Source of the DNA: Paenibacillus sp. 37
GTDB taxonomy: Bacteria > Bacillota > Bacilli > Paenibacillales > Paenibacillaceae
Reading direction: 5' to 3'
Assembly: GCF_008386395.1 (NCBI RefSeq)
Contig: NZ_CP043762.1
Location: forward strand, 372,001-436,000
DNA: 64,000 bases
Numbering within the stretch: the stretch's first letter is position 1; each line of letters opens with the position of its first letter. Below the pieces are notes generated by a model. It saw only the letters and a list, made by a program, of their open reading frames with translations, made no database searches and had not been told where the DNA came from. Made by a program: the position numbers and the translations under genes. Positions 57,204 through 64,000 of this stretch are shown in pieces.

Positions 57204-58049
57204 TTACCCCCAAACTTGTGTTTCTTGTGGACTCGTATGCTGCTTGCGAGAGATTATCGGACAAGCCTTGAGCAGCGCTTGCGTATAGGGATGGTGTGGG
57301 GCATGCTTAATCTGTTCCCGGCTTCCTATTTCCACAATATGGCCTCTTTGCATGACCGCGATTCGGTGTGAACGCTTAACGACCTGTCTCAAATCATGGG
57401 AGATCAGCAAAATTGCGCAACCGACTTCATGCTGAAGCTCCTGCATCAAGTCCATAATGGCTTGTCCAGTGACGACATCAAGCGCTGTAATCGGTTCATC
57501 TGCAACCAGCAGAGCTGGCTTCAGCATCAAAGCGGCTGCAAGTGCAATCCGCTGCAATTGTCCTCCGCTCAACTGAAACGGATAGCTCCGAAAGGATCGT
57601 TCGGCAGGAAGCTTTACACGGTGTAGCCAGTCTAGCGCCATTTCTTTCGCTTCCGCTCGTGTAGCCCGGGTATGTGTACGGATGACTTCCATCAACTGAT
57701 GGCCGACCTTCATGAATGGTGTGAAGCTACCGCGATAGTCCTGAAACACGTAACCAATTTCTTTACCCCGCAGCGATTTCACGTACCCTGCCCGTGACTC
57801 TAACAAGTTTATCCCTTGGAAAACAATCTGCCCATGGGTAATGGCGAGTGGTTTGGTCAGAAGGCCGGCGATCGCACTGGCTGTAACACTTTTTCCACTT
57901 CCACTTTCTCCGACAATCGCCAGTGTTTCCCCGATATGAATATTAAATGAAATATCTTCCGTAATTCTGTGGCTGTGACCCTGATGGACGGCACTGATCG
58001 ACAAATGATTTACATCCAGGATGGGTTGCCTTTCCGTTAATTTCCTCAA
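57204..58049 (-). CDS. cntD: CntD-like ABC transporter ATPase
   Basis: ABC ATPase of 281 residues. Walker A GESGSGKSV lies near residues 48-56, the signature LSGGQLQRI near 155-163 and Walker B LLVADEPITALD near 176-187. The start is TTG 58049 with GGGAGGG about 8 bases upstream. It follows the cntC-like gene by 31 bases, the largest gap between the transporter genes of this operon, and the gap has its own strong ribosome binding site. Confidence 0.75.
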   Translation of the reverse strand: MRKLTERQPILDVNHLSISAVHQGHSHRITEDISFNIHIGETLAIVGESGSGKSVTASAIAGLLTKPLAITHGQIVFQGINLLESRAGYVKSLRGKEIGYVFQDYRGSFTPFMKVGHQLMEVIRTHTRATRAEAKEMALDWLHRVKLPAERSFRSYPFQLSGGQLQRIALAAALMLKPALLVADEPITALDVVTGQAIMDLMQELQHEVGCAILLISHDLRQVVKRSHRIAVMQRGHIVEIGSREQIKHAPHHPYTQALLKACPIISRKQHTSPQETQVWG

Positions 58050-58080
58050 TGCTTTTCCCTCCCATCCACATTAAAACACT

Positions 58081-58938
58081 TTAACGATTACGTATGTCCA
58101 GATGGTCCCGAATGCCGTCGCTGATCAGATTAGAGCTGAATACAACCATCAGAATGCATAACCCAGGGTAAATCATCAGTTGTGGGGCCGCCTGGAAGTA
58201 CGAGCGTCCTTCATTCAGCATCGCCCCCCACTCCGGAGCAGGAGCCTGCACACCCAGACCGAGAAATGAAAGCGTCGATATCAGCAGAATGAAACGGCCT
58301 ACATCGAGTGCAGCCATGACCGCGAGCGGCGACGCAACCTGTCTTGCCAAATGACGATAAAGAATGATCCACATCCCGCTACCAGCCACAACAGCAGCTT
58401 TGACATAATCTTTTTCCTTTTCCAGCAGCACAATACTCCGCACCAATCTTGCATACGTAATCCATTTCACACACGCCACAGCCAGCATGACATGAAGCAG
58501 ACCTGGACCAAGAAAACCGGCAACAGCAACAGCCAATAGAAATTCAGGAACTGCACCAATGCCATCGACGGTTCTCATAAGTAACGTATCCAGCTTACCA
58601 CCCCAAAATCCGGATAACATGCCTATGGGAACACCTATAAGGATGACTGTAGTCAACACTAGAAAGGATGTGCTCATCGTTGTTCGGGTCCCATCTATAA
58701 TGCGGGACAAAATGCATCTGCCCAGATGGTCAGTACCTAGCGGAAATTCGGCACTGGGTGGAAGTAAACGATCGGACATACGAACCAGCAGAGGATCGTT
58801 AGGCAATATCCAGGGTCCAATGAGAGCGATAAGGAGGAAAAACAGAATGATGCCCGCACCGAGCCACAGTAGCGGACTCAATCGAAGACTTTGGCCTCTA
58901 TGAAATTCCACAAGATTCTCAAGTGATGTCCATTTCAC
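58081..58938 (-). CDS. cntC: CntC-like ABC transporter permease
   Basis: A 285-residue permease of the NikC/DppC type with the first helix at about residues 26-45, the periplasmic turn GTDHLGRCILSRIIDG near 69-84, then five more helices and a coupling loop near AAVVAGSGMWIILYRHL. It overlaps the cntB-like gene by ATGA. It forms the import channel with CntB. Confidence 0.75.
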   Translation of the reverse strand: MKWTSLENLVEFHRGQSLRLSPLLWLGAGIILFFLLIALIGPWILPNDPLLVRMSDRLLPPSAEFPLGTDHLGRCILSRIIDGTRTTMSTSFLVLTTVILIGVPIGMLSGFWGGKLDTLLMRTVDGIGAVPEFLLAVAVAGFLGPGLLHVMLAVACVKWITYARLVRSIVLLEKEKDYVKAAVVAGSGMWIILYRHLARQVASPLAVMAALDVGRFILLISTLSFLGLGVQAPAPEWGAMLNEGRSYFQAAPQLMIYPGLCILMVVFSSNLISDGIRDHLDIRNR

Positions 58939-59879
58939 ACGTTTCTCCCCCTTCCCGAGCGAATTCGGGGATCGAGCAGACTATAACTAAGATCCACAAG
59001 CACATTGGCTGTCACAATGAATACGCCTGTCAGCAGAACATATCCCTGAATAACCGGATAGTTCCGTTGAGTGATCGCTTCCATGACCATACTTCCCAGA
59101 CCCGGCCAGGCAAAAAGAGTTTCAGTCACGACTGAACCTGCCAGCAGTGCACCCAGACTCATTCCGAAAATCGTAATGACTGGCAGAAGAGCGGCACGAA
59201 GTGCATGTCTGGCGATGACCCTCCACTCCGCTATGCCTCTTGCACGAGCGGCGCGCACATATTCCTGCGATAACGCATCCAGCAGTCCCGACCGAAGCAA
59301 GCGGATGTACTCGGGGGCCATGACAAACCCCAGTGTAATCGATGGAAGAATGAGATGCCTGACGTTGCCACTGCCCATCGTAGGTAGCCAGTTTAGCTTG
59401 AAGGCAAAGGCGTAGATTAACAATAAGCCTAGCCAGAAGCTGGGGATGGAAGCTCCGATCAATGCGAATAGTCGACTGAGATGATCCGGCCATTTCCCTT
59501 TATATTTTGCACCCAATATAGCCAGCGGGACGGATATAAGCAATAACACGACAATCGCACCTGAAGTCAGCGATACTGTGGCGGGAAGTCGATCCATCAT
59601 CAGGTCCCACACAGCCCGGTTATTAACAAATGACTTTCCCAGGTCGAGCTGAATCACGCCCTGAAGCCAGAGACCATACTGCTGCACAAGTGGTAAATTC
59701 AATCCAAGCTGTTCTTGCACCTGGTCCTGATCCGATTGGGAGACAGCTCCCTCGTTGGCCTTCAATATCGTAAGTACGGGATCACCTGGAGCCAGCTTCA
59801 TCAGCAGGAAGGTTGCCAGGCTCAGCATTAAAAGTACAAGGATCAGCTGAATGATTCGTGAAAAGGATTGCCGAACCAT
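58935..59879 (-). CDS. cntB: CntB-like ABC transporter permease
   Basis: A 314-residue permease of the NikB/DppB type with the first helix at about 9-28, PGDPVLTILK near 32-41, six helices overall and the coupling loop AARARGIAEWRVIARHAL near 207-224. It starts 1 base after the binding-protein stop and overlaps cntC by four bases. Confidence 0.75.
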   Translation of the reverse strand: MVRQSFSRIIQLILVLLMLSLATFLLMKLAPGDPVLTILKANEGAVSQSDQDQVQEQLGLNLPLVQQYGLWLQGVIQLDLGKSFVNNRAVWDLMMDRLPATVSLTSGAIVVLLLISVPLAILGAKYKGKWPDHLSRLFALIGASIPSFWLGLLLIYAFAFKLNWLPTMGSGNVRHLILPSITLGFVMAPEYIRLLRSGLLDALSQEYVRAARARGIAEWRVIARHALRAALLPVITIFGMSLGALLAGSVVTETLFAWPGLGSMVMEAITQRNYPVIQGYVLLTGVFIVTANVLVDLSYSLLDPRIRSGRGRNV

Positions 59880-59880
59880 G

Positions 59881-61473
59881 TCACTTCACATCCAGTGTAT
59901 GCGTTACGATATAGAACTCCTCTGCTCCAGGTTTCCAATCGGTTACCCGCTGATTGATCCCCACCAGAATGTTGGGATTGATAATATAGGAATGAGGCAA
60001 AGCCTTGTTGATCACTGTCACTGCCTGCTGAGTAATCTCGTTTCGTTTCTCTGTATCACCTGTCTCATTCAGTTCCTTCAGAATGGGCTCCAATCCATCG
60101 ACTTGAATATTGGCAGGGTTGTAAGAGCCACCCGGAACATATGCGGAATTCAGAAATGAGCCTCCGTCTCCTCTTGGGGAAGTCAAATAACTCGATGTAG
60201 ACATATCCCAATCGGTATGATCTGCGATGTATACTTCAGGATATTCTACAGAAACAATTTCAATCGTAATACCCGCTTTGGCTGCTTCTGACTGAACTAC
60301 CTGCGGTATCAGCGGCAGCTCGGGATTCACGCCGGTAAAAGCAATCAGTTTTAATGTCAACGGTTTTCCATCTTTTTGAAATTTCCCATCTGAGCCTTTG
60401 GTGTACCCTGCGCTTTCCAATAGCCGGAGTGCACCTGCTTCGTCCAGTTTCTGATACCCTTCTCTATTGCCAAAAGGAAGTGAAGCATTAAATGGACCAT
60501 TGGCTGGTGAAGCATGACCAAGCATAATATCCTGTACAATCGAATCCCGGTCAATCAGTTTGTCCAGGGCTTCTCGAACACGGTGATCGCTGACGCTTGA
60601 ACTTGCAGGATTGTAGGTAAAATAATGTGTTCTCAAGCTCGTAACCGAGCTAACGCTGAGCTCGTTGTCAGCTTCGATAGATGTCAGCATCTCTGGAGAC
60701 AAATGAAATACAATGTCCGCTTGTTTGGACTGAAAAGCGAGCGTTCTGACATTGGCATCAGCATTAAATTTGAATGTAACCTCATTTAACTTGGCCTTGC
60801 CATCCCAGTAATCGTCGTTACGCACCAGATGAATTTCGCTGCCCGGTGTGAAGCTGGTAACCTTGAACGGACCGGTTCCTACCGGGGCATTGTTGAATGC
60901 CTCTTTGCCCATTTGATTCTCGGCAGCTACACTGATAATACTGGTGGTCGGATGCACCAGTTCTGTAGGAAATGCCGGGTAAGGCTCGGTTGTCGTAATT
61001 TGAAGTTGCTGTCCGTTCGCCTCCATTGAAGCGATTTTAAGAGCGGCGGCAAGTGCTTTACTGTCGGCAATGCCACGCTCAAACGATGCTTTTACCGCTT
61101 GAGCATCCAGTGGTGTTCCATCCTGAAATTGTATGCCTTCCCGAATCGAGAAGACCCATGTGCGATCATCCTTGGTTTCCCAGTCACTTGCGAGCCACGG
61201 AGAAATCTTCATATTTTCATCCAGTCGCAATAATGTTTCCGTTACACCAGCACGCAACGTAATCCACGTATTGTGCGGATCCAGCGTATCATTGGGAAGA
61301 CTATGTATGATTGTAATGTCTTTAGAGACGGATGTAGCAGGCGTATTTTCCTCGCTAGATGAACCGGAGGAACGACTAGCCTGACTACATCCAGACAGAA
61401 AGGTGACCGCACATAATATCAAGATAAATCCAAAGAAGATTTTACTACGCTGTGATCGAATTCCTAAACTCAT
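59881..61473 (-). CDS. cntA: CntA-like solute-binding lipoprotein (530 aa)
   Basis: Family 5 solute-binding protein. The signal peptide ends in the lipobox LSGC (Cys near residue 29). Conserved blocks include TLRAGVTETLL, AFPTELVHP, PVGTGPFKVTSF and VTSLRTHYFTY. Binding proteins next to cntL/cntM capture nickel, cobalt, zinc or other metals complexed with the opine metallophore. It overlaps cntM by ATGA, so uptake and synthesis are made together. It is a paralogue of the lipoprotein at 53041. Confidence 0.8.
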   Translation of the reverse strand: MSLGIRSQRSKIFFGFILILCAVTFLSGCSQASRSSGSSSEENTPATSVSKDITIIHSLPNDTLDPHNTWITLRAGVTETLLRLDENMKISPWLASDWETKDDRTWVFSIREGIQFQDGTPLDAQAVKASFERGIADSKALAAALKIASMEANGQQLQITTTEPYPAFPTELVHPTTSIISVAAENQMGKEAFNNAPVGTGPFKVTSFTPGSEIHLVRNDDYWDGKAKLNEVTFKFNADANVRTLAFQSKQADIVFHLSPEMLTSIEADNELSVSSVTSLRTHYFTYNPASSSVSDHRVREALDKLIDRDSIVQDIMLGHASPANGPFNASLPFGNREGYQKLDEAGALRLLESAGYTKGSDGKFQKDGKPLTLKLIAFTGVNPELPLIPQVVQSEAAKAGITIEIVSVEYPEVYIADHTDWDMSTSSYLTSPRGDGGSFLNSAYVPGGSYNPANIQVDGLEPILKELNETGDTEKRNEITQQAVTVINKALPHSYIINPNILVGINQRVTDWKPGAEEFYIVTHTLDVK

Positions 61474-62810
61474 GATTTGAAAACATCCTCTCTACCCTTT
61501 AAATCCAGCGTGTGCATTTTACGGATAATAATTTTCGCTTCCTCCAAGGTGTTGTCCTGGACGAGTTCAGAACGAAATGCATCTGCTCCTTGTTGTTTCA
61601 TAAATGCCCCTAATTGATGCTCAAAGTTCTGCATGAACGTTCTGGCTTGAGGCATTGGAATTTGCAAAGTTTGTCCAATATGGTATAACAGTTTTAATTT
61701 TCTGTAATCTTCATAAGGAATACGCGGAATAACCCATTTCCCTTCATGATCCAGGCTTACCTGCTGGTAAGGTACAGCTGCAAATGAACGATATTGACCC
61801 TGTTTGCCCGGGCTGGAGAAGGGATCAATGAGGAGCGAGGCGTACCTGATATACAGTAAGTACTCCTGATGAAGTTCATCAAACTGAACGAATCCCTCGA
61901 TATCTGATCTGGAGAGTGACTGCTCCTGGACAGGATAGTTGTCATCATTCATAAATTTCAGCAGGTTCATCGGTTCCGCTCCAAACTTCACAAGCACGCA
62001 GGAAATTTCCTTCCACAGCCGGACCATACTGTGGATGGTGCCAGGTGTAACGGGTCCTTCCGGGTATAGTTTATACATATATTTGGTGGAACGAGTATGG
62101 CTGAAGATTTCATTTAACGAAAATGAATCCATAAAAAACGGTGGATGCACATAGGTCGTAATGCTTCTGCTTTCGGCTCCAATTGGATGCGGGGTCTGTT
62201 CAGCTTCAATGCCTAAACTGGCGAAAAAGTCTTGAAGGTGGAACAGCGTACGACTATTTGCTCGACTGGAACCCATGTGAATTTTTCTCTTCAAGCCTTT
62301 GACGATAGATTTCAGGAGAGTAGCAGCAGCCGGGTCAAATTTAGTAGCTGCATAGTATGTCGAGAAGCTGATCACTTCTATGCGATCTCTAACTGCATCG
62401 AGACTTTCTTGAACAAGCATGTTCGAGCCTATGCCCGGAGAGATGAGAATGATTCGTTTAACCTCAAGCCTGTAATCCAGCTTTAATTCACGGATGACAT
62501 CAACGTAGCTGTGACAGGGAACACACAAAACAATGGTTTGCCAATCATCTTCTATCGTGTCGAATCCTGCATAAAACCTGTCCAGGCGGGCAGTTGCCGA
62601 AAGATGTCTGGCACGTTCGACCAGAACCTCTGTGGATACGTGGAATTCGTGCTCTTCAAGCTCCGTTAGAAGTCGCTCTGCGTGTATTCCCTTCCGGTTC
62701 GCCACACCGATCCGATGAGACCAACCTTTGGACAGATCCACGGCAACATGAATACCCGCCGGGCCTCCACCAACAATCAATACATTGCCTAGAGCCGATG
62801 TTTCTTGCAT
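61470..62810 (-). CDS. cntM: CntM-like opine metallophore dehydrogenase
   Basis: An opine dehydrogenase of about 446 residues that reductively joins the CntL product to a keto acid. The nucleotide-binding N-terminus VLIVGGGPAGIHVA (about 10-23) is followed by VANRKG. The Arg there (about 39) lines up with Arg33 of the Staphylococcus aureus enzyme, associated with NADPH use. FSTYYAATK (about 149-157) lines up with FSTYLGDTR of S. aureus, so the selector position (Asp150 there) is Ala here, the residue that permits alpha-ketoglutarate. Further family blocks are YVHPPFFMDSFSL and YKLYPEGPVTP. ATG 62810 has AGGAG about 10 bases upstream; GTG 62828 is the alternative start. The alignment is from memory. 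Confidence 0.85.
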   Translation of the reverse strand: MQETSALGNVLIVGGGPAGIHVAVDLSKGWSHRIGVANRKGIHAERLLTELEEHEFHVSTEVLVERARHLSATARLDRFYAGFDTIEDDWQTIVLCVPCHSYVDVIRELKLDYRLEVKRIILISPGIGSNMLVQESLDAVRDRIEVISFSTYYAATKFDPAAATLLKSIVKGLKRKIHMGSSRANSRTLFHLQDFFASLGIEAEQTPHPIGAESRSITTYVHPPFFMDSFSLNEIFSHTRSTKYMYKLYPEGPVTPGTIHSMVRLWKEISCVLVKFGAEPMNLLKFMNDDNYPVQEQSLSRSDIEGFVQFDELHQEYLLYIRYASLLIDPFSSPGKQGQYRSFAAVPYQQVSLDHEGKWVIPRIPYEDYRKLKLLYHIGQTLQIPMPQARTFMQNFEHQLGAFMKQQGADAFRSELVQDNTLEEAKIIIRKMHTLDLKGREDVFKS

Positions 62811-62824
62811 CTTGTCCAATCTCC

Positions 62825-63631
62825 TCACCTTCCCTGTATGACACTGTGCTTCGGTTCAATAATCATTGTTTCATAGAAGCCTTTCCCTGCAGAAATCGAA
62901 GTTTTTTGCCAATCGTCAGACAATTCCTCTTCAACCGGGTAATTAAAAAGTGATTTCAGTCCATTACCATAGCGCATCAAGATTCGGGTGTCGGGTTGAA
63001 TTCTTCCTTTGAGATCATTCAAGATATCCAGTTTGTTGCGAACTAGAGAGGCAATGACGATATGTGTTGCTTCACTCACAAAAGACAACTCCTCGATCGG
63101 TTTTCCAGAGAAAACAATTCTGTCGGCAAGTCCCCAGGTATCGGCTACTTTTCTCCCCTTTTCAACAGCCTCTGGATCGATATCCAGACATACAATTTCT
63201 GCACCCGTTTCATGAGCAATGGTCAATGCGGAGAGAGGAAATGCACCTGAACCAATAAAAAGAACTTTGGAGCGTTGATCAAGCTGGAAATCCCGAAGCT
63301 CGCTTCGGACGGATGTGGAGAGTATTTCGATATACTCACTCACATTCAAACGATTCTCAATCGCAAGAGCAGATTGATACTTTTCCATTTCACATAACGC
63401 TTGCACAGATGTTTCGCGAAGTTGCGTGCCATATAACTGGATTTCCTCCTGACTTCCCCACGCAAGCCACTGTCTGTCGTTCTCCTCCAACGTCATAAAT
63501 TGACAAAGCGAATCCAGCTTCAGTTGTAAAAGATCGAAACACTCTTCATGTTCCTTGGCATAGGCATTTAATTGCTTAATCTCATATTCAAGTGATCTCA
63601 AGGAAAGTAAGAAGGCATATTTACTTTTCAA
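62825..63631 (-). CDS. cntL: CntL-like nicotianamine synthase-type enzyme
   Basis: A 268-residue nicotianamine-synthase-like enzyme that transfers an aminobutyrate group from S-adenosylmethionine to histidine. The SAM-binding fold is visible as VLFIGSGAFPLSAL near residues 124-137 and IVCLDIDPEAV near 147-157, with the family block HIVIASLVRNKLDIL near 191-205 and ILMRYGNGLKSLF near 218-230. The start is TTG 63631 with GGAGG 7 bases upstream; in-frame ATGs further up lie before that site. It is the first gene of the metallophore operon. No cntK (histidine racemase) gene precedes it within the window. Confidence 0.85.
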   Translation of the reverse strand: MKSKYAFLLSLRSLEYEIKQLNAYAKEHEECFDLLQLKLDSLCQFMTLEENDRQWLAWGSQEEIQLYGTQLRETSVQALCEMEKYQSALAIENRLNVSEYIEILSTSVRSELRDFQLDQRSKVLFIGSGAFPLSALTIAHETGAEIVCLDIDPEAVEKGRKVADTWGLADRIVFSGKPIEELSFVSEATHIVIASLVRNKLDILNDLKGRIQPDTRILMRYGNGLKSLFNYPVEEELSDDWQKTSISAGKGFYETMIIEPKHSVIQGR

Positions 63632-63915
63632 TGTATTTCCTCCGTTCTGGATTAGAAACATCATCAATCCCTATTCATTGGAGTATAAACAGAGTTGCAA
63701 ATAAAGCGCTATCATTATGCTATTCATAGTGTACATAAAAAGATATTTTTTCCATATAGCTCAATCTAGCTATAGTGATAGTCGTTTTGTGTCTAATTTG
63801 TGAGATCAAAGCAGATTGCAATGCTTTCTAACATATTAATACATAAATATCCAGCATGCTGCTCTGTGTCAATACATCTTCTCAAATAGAGATACATTGT
63901 GATATTACACAAGTT
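63632..63915. other. Promoter region of the metallophore operon
   Basis: A 284-base non-coding stretch. It must carry the cntL promoter. No convincing -35/-10 pair or Zur/Fur box was found; the segment near 63706-63722 (GAATAGCATAATGATAG on the minus strand) only loosely resembles a Fur box. Confidence 0.4.
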
Positions 63916-63951
63916 AAAAAGTCCGCAGCCGCTAATATAGCGGTTACGGAC
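63916..63951 (-). terminator. Intrinsic terminator of a gene to the right of the window
   Basis: On the minus strand GTCCG-TA-ACCGCT and AGCGGC-TGCGGAC form a long stem with loop ATATT, followed by TTTTT. It ends a minus-strand gene whose tail is at 63970, and so separates that gene from the cntL operon. Confidence 0.7.
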
Positions 63952-63969
63952 TCTCATCAGTACATATTT

Positions 63970-64000
63970 TTATTTTTTCGCTGGATCTGGCGAATACACC
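63970..64000 (-). CDS. 3' end of an unknown gene, cut by the window edge
   Basis: On the minus strand the last codons read VYSPDPAKK followed by TAA, 19 bases before the terminator. Too short to identify. It is of interest because a cntK racemase next to cntL would sit here. Confidence 0.35.
   Translation of the reverse strand, partial: VYSPDPAKK

Noticed and set aside
1..64000. CRISPR arrays, tRNA or rRNA genes, intact insertion sequences or an integrase
   Set aside because: None seen: no regularly spaced repeats, no tRNA-like cloverleaf and no transposase or recombinase motifs on reading both strands.

Overview
The window looks like a chromosomal segment of a Paenibacillus-type Firmicute. 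Strong AAAGGAGG/GGAGG ribosome binding sites, frequent GTG and TTG starts, four-base ATGA gene overlaps and a complete opine-type (staphylopine/bacillopaline-like) metallophore locus all point there. It has two halves of different character. Positions 1 to about 48.8 kb are AT-rich accessory DNA full of defence-type genes, gene remnants and long gene-poor gaps. Positions about 48.8 to 64 kb are richer in G+C, tightly packed and metabolic. The join falls inside a copper-ATPase gene (copA) that keeps only its first two metal-binding domains, so the right edge of the island lies near 48.80 kb.

Region 1 (5-21060) is a Dpd-type locus. The order is a DpdD-like gene with its own terminator, then dpdE (SNF2 helicase), dpdF (RecQ-like helicase), dpdG, dpdH (P-loop ATPase), dpdI, dpdJ (DEVH helicase), dpdK (PLD-like) and a second, shorter DpdD-like gene. 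This is the gene set known as the restriction half of the 7-deazaguanine DNA modification systems. The modification genes (dpdA, dpdB, dpdC, preQ0 synthesis) are not in the window and would have to lie to the left or elsewhere. Directly after it (21276-26350) comes a two-gene AddB-like/UvrD-like helicase unit in which the AddB-like partner has lost the visible P-loop and nuclease motifs but keeps four iron-sulfur-type cysteines.

Region 2 (28254-35915) is an operon of six overlapping genes: three different dynamin-like large GTPases and three small helical proteins. It is the best candidate here for a little-described system. Region 3 (about 36-48.8 kb) holds a putative abortive-infection membrane protein paired with a KAP-type P-loop ATPase, an unusual GTPase with a decayed partial copy beside it, small orphan genes, a frameshifted ECF sigma factor and two remnants of UvrD-type helicase genes. 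One remnant is 40/43 bases identical to the intact uvrD-like gene 11 kb away.

Region 4 (49659-63631, all on the minus strand) is an opine metallophore locus: cntL (nicotianamine synthase-like), cntM (opine dehydrogenase), a five-gene ABC importer (cntA, B, C, D, F), an EamA-type probable exporter and a SAM methyltransferase, ending in a terminator. A second, paralogous five-gene ABC importer follows with its own promoter and terminator. No cntK histidine racemase lies next to cntL. The residue of CntM that selects the keto acid is alanine, and the arginine linked to NADPH use is kept. This predicts a metallophore made with alpha-ketoglutarate (or both keto acids) and, unless cntK lies elsewhere, L-histidine.
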